Origin: Bacteroidales bacterium
Lineage (GTDB): Bacteria > Bacteroidota > Bacteroidia > Bacteroidales > UBA3824
Direction of reading: 5' to 3'
Assembly (NCBI GenBank): GCA_017645985.1
Contig: JAGCNK010000068.1
Location: forward strand, 1 to 14,846
DNA: 14,846 bases
Position 1 is the first letter of the stretch, and every line of letters begins with the position of its first letter. This document shows, piece after piece, positions 13,394 to 14,846 of this stretch. A program made the translations under genes and the position numbers. The notes beneath the pieces are model-generated. The model was not told the DNA's origin. It was given only the letters and a program-made list of their open reading frames with translations, and searched no databases.

Positions 13394-13852
13394 ATGATAT
13401 CAGAGCAAAACATACGTAAAATATTGGAAGAACAGCCGGAGTTTGCAGAGTATTTCTTTGTGAGCGTCAAGGTCTCGGGCGACAACCATATCGAGATTCT
13501 TGCCGACACCGACAAGGGAATCACCATCGACCAGTGCGGCGAAATATCCTCTAAGCTTGAGGAGCTGCTCGACCGCGACCAGGAAGATTTCGAGCTCGAA
13601 GTGTCGAGCCCCGGACTCACCGTGCCGTTAAGAGTGCCCAGGCAGTACGCCAAAAACATCGGCAACGACGTGGACATTGTTCTGATCGACGGACAAAAAC
13701 TCGAAGGCACACTCACCGCCGCCGACAGCGACGGTGTAACCATAAAGCAGACCATCACCGAAAAAGTGAACGGAAAGCGCAAAAAGAGCGTGGTGGACAA
13801 CACCATACGCTTCGACAACATTAAGACAACAAAATTGAAAATTAAATTTTAA
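13394..13852 (+). CDS. rimP: Ribosome maturation factor RimP
   Basis: RimP helps mature the 30S subunit in the cytoplasm. The 152 residues are close to the usual length. The hallmark F-E-L-E-V-S-S-P-G-L-T-V-P-L is at 66-79. The C-terminal part is the Sm-like barrel, with V-D-I-V-L-I-D-G and L-E-G-T-L. The frame is open further back to TTG 13349, but that codon is at the base of the leader hairpin; ATG 13394, preceded by A-residues, gives the normal N-terminus. nusA follows after 19 bases, the classic rimP-nusA-infB order. Confidence 0.95.
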   Translation: MISEQNIRKILEEQPEFAEYFFVSVKVSGDNHIEILADTDKGITIDQCGEISSKLEELLDRDQEDFELEVSSPGLTVPLRVPRQYAKNIGNDVDIVLIDGQKLEGTLTAADSDGVTIKQTITEKVNGKRKKSVVDNTIRFDNIKTTKLKIKF

Positions 13853-13871
13853 AATATAGGCGGTTAAAAAA

Positions 13872-14846
13872 ATGGAAATCAACAACCTCATAGAGACATT
13901 TGCCGAATTCAAAGAGCAGAAGAGCATAGACCGCGCCACTATGATGCGCGTTATTGAAGAAGTATTCAGAAACATCCTTGCCAAAATGTACGGCACCGAT
14001 GAGAACTTCGACATAATAATCAACATCGACAAAGGCGACCTCGAAATATGGAGAAACCGTGTAGTTGTGGAAGACTCCGACCTCCAGGACCCCAACCTCG
14101 AAATATCGCTCACCGAAGCCAAAAAAATCGACAGCGACTACGAAGTGGACGAGGAAGTTACCGACGAAGTGCCCTTCCGCGACTTCGGACGCAGAAACAT
14201 TCTCACACTCAGGCAGAACCTCACATCTAAGATACTTGAATTAGAAAAAGAGAAACTCTACGAAAAATACAAAAACCGCATCGGCGAGATTGTTGCAGGA
14301 GAGGTATACCAGGTTTGGAAACGCGAAATCCTCATCCTCGACGACGAAGGCAACGAGCTCATGCTGCCCAAAGCCGAGCAGATTCCCACCGACTTTTTCC
14401 GCAAAGGCGACAACCTCCGCGCTGTCATCAGCCAGGTGGAGATGCGCAACGGTTCGCCGTTCATCCTCCTTTCGAGAACAGATCCCGCCTTCCTCGAACG
14501 CCTGTTCGAACTCGAAGTGCCCGAAATCAACGACGGACTTATCACAATCAAGAAGATCGTACGTATCCCCGGCGAACGCGCCAAAGTGGCTGTAGAAAGC
14601 TACGACGACCGTATCGACCCCGTAGGAGCATGCGTAGGTATGAAAGGTTCGAGAATACATGGCATCGTGCGCGAGCTGCGCAACGAGAACATCGACGTTG
14701 TCAACTTCTCGGCCAACACCCAACTCTATATACAACGCGCCTTGAACCCCGCCAAAATCAACAACATCAAAGTTAACGAGGCCGAAAAGAAGGCCGAAGT
14801 GTACCTCGACCCAGAAGAGGTGTCTAAGGCTATCGGCAAAATGGGC
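13872..14846 (+). CDS. nusA: Transcription factor NusA, 3' partial
   Basis: NusA binds RNA polymerase and controls pausing, termination and antitermination. The frame is open from ATG 13872 to the window end, giving 325 residues; roughly the last 90-100 residues are expected beyond the edge. The N-terminal polymerase-binding domain is at 1-130, with E-I-N-N-L-I-E-T-F at its start. An S1 domain covers about 137-201 (G-E-I-V-A-G-E-V to L-L-S-R-T). KH1 holds V-G-M-K-G-S-R (255-261), the GxxG loop. A second GxxG, I-G-K-M-G, is cut by the edge at 321-325 in KH2. It is co-transcribed with rimP; infB would be expected next. Confidence 0.96.
   Translation, partial: MEINNLIETFAEFKEQKSIDRATMMRVIEEVFRNILAKMYGTDENFDIIINIDKGDLEIWRNRVVVEDSDLQDPNLEISLTEAKKIDSDYEVDEEVTDEVPFRDFGRRNILTLRQNLTSKILELEKEKLYEKYKNRIGEIVAGEVYQVWKREILILDDEGNELMLPKAEQIPTDFFRKGDNLRAVISQVEMRNGSPFILLSRTDPAFLERLFELEVPEINDGLITIKKIVRIPGERAKVAVESYDDRIDPVGACVGMKGSRIHGIVRELRNENIDVVNFSANTQLYIQRALNPAKINNIKVNEAEKKAEVYLDPEEVSKAIGKMG

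Noticed and set aside
1..14846. Search for CRISPR arrays, tRNA genes, insertion sequences, toxin-antitoxin or defence genes.
   Set aside because: No regularly spaced repeats, cloverleaf-like sequence, transposase motifs or phage-like genes were seen; nearly all the DNA is taken by envelope and housekeeping genes.

Overview
This window looks like chromosomal DNA from a member of the Bacteroidota, most likely a Bacteroidales bacterium that carries a type IX secretion system (T9SS). The evidence is fourfold. Families largely or typically found in this phylum are present: PorQ, a DUF6089/PorG-like barrel, DUF4369, and a HisB with both activities. Promoters fit the Bacteroidota -7 element TAnnTTTG. 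Clear Shine-Dalgarno sequences are absent. Many proteins carry signal peptides ending in A-x-A before Gln. There are no tRNA or rRNA genes, insertion sequences, phage genes or CRISPR arrays. Coding density is high and no stretch longer than about 180 bases lacks a gene. Family and species cannot be settled by eye.

Layout. (1) 1-737, plus: the end of an outer-membrane beta-barrel protein, cut by the window edge, followed by an intrinsic terminator. (2) 775-2440, minus: a lytic transglycosylase and the peptidoglycan glycosyltransferase mtgA, overlapping by 26 bp. (3) 2576-5226, plus: three exported proteins in a tight operon, namely a DUF4369 lipoprotein, a DUF3298 protein and a DUF1460 NlpC/P60-type amidase. 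(4) 5227-6192, minus: porQ, whose stop codon directly abuts that of the amidase gene. (5) 6310-12111, plus: a probable operon of a SPOR-domain lipoprotein, hisB, a family 2 glycosyltransferase, a single-POTRA Omp85 protein and nadK. (6) 12223-13212, plus: a DUF6089/PorG-like outer-membrane protein with its own promoter. (7) 13394-14846, plus: rimP and the first 325 codons of nusA, driven by a strong-looking promoter and preceded by a terminator-like leader hairpin.

How the parts fit. Most of the window serves the cell envelope: peptidoglycan synthesis and cleavage (MtgA, lytic transglycosylase, DUF1460 amidase, SPOR lipoprotein), outer-membrane proteins (Omp85 type, N-terminal partial barrel) and T9SS-linked outer-membrane proteins (PorQ, PorG-like). 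HisB, NadK, RimP and NusA are core metabolism and information processing. I see no obvious new defence or mobile system. The points most worth a second look are the hairpin in the rimP-nusA leader, a lipoprotein joining an uncharacterised conserved region to a SPOR domain and coupled to an isolated hisB, an Omp85 protein whose usual RGY/RGF motif reads EGY, and the uncharacterised DUF4369-DUF3298-DUF1460 operon.
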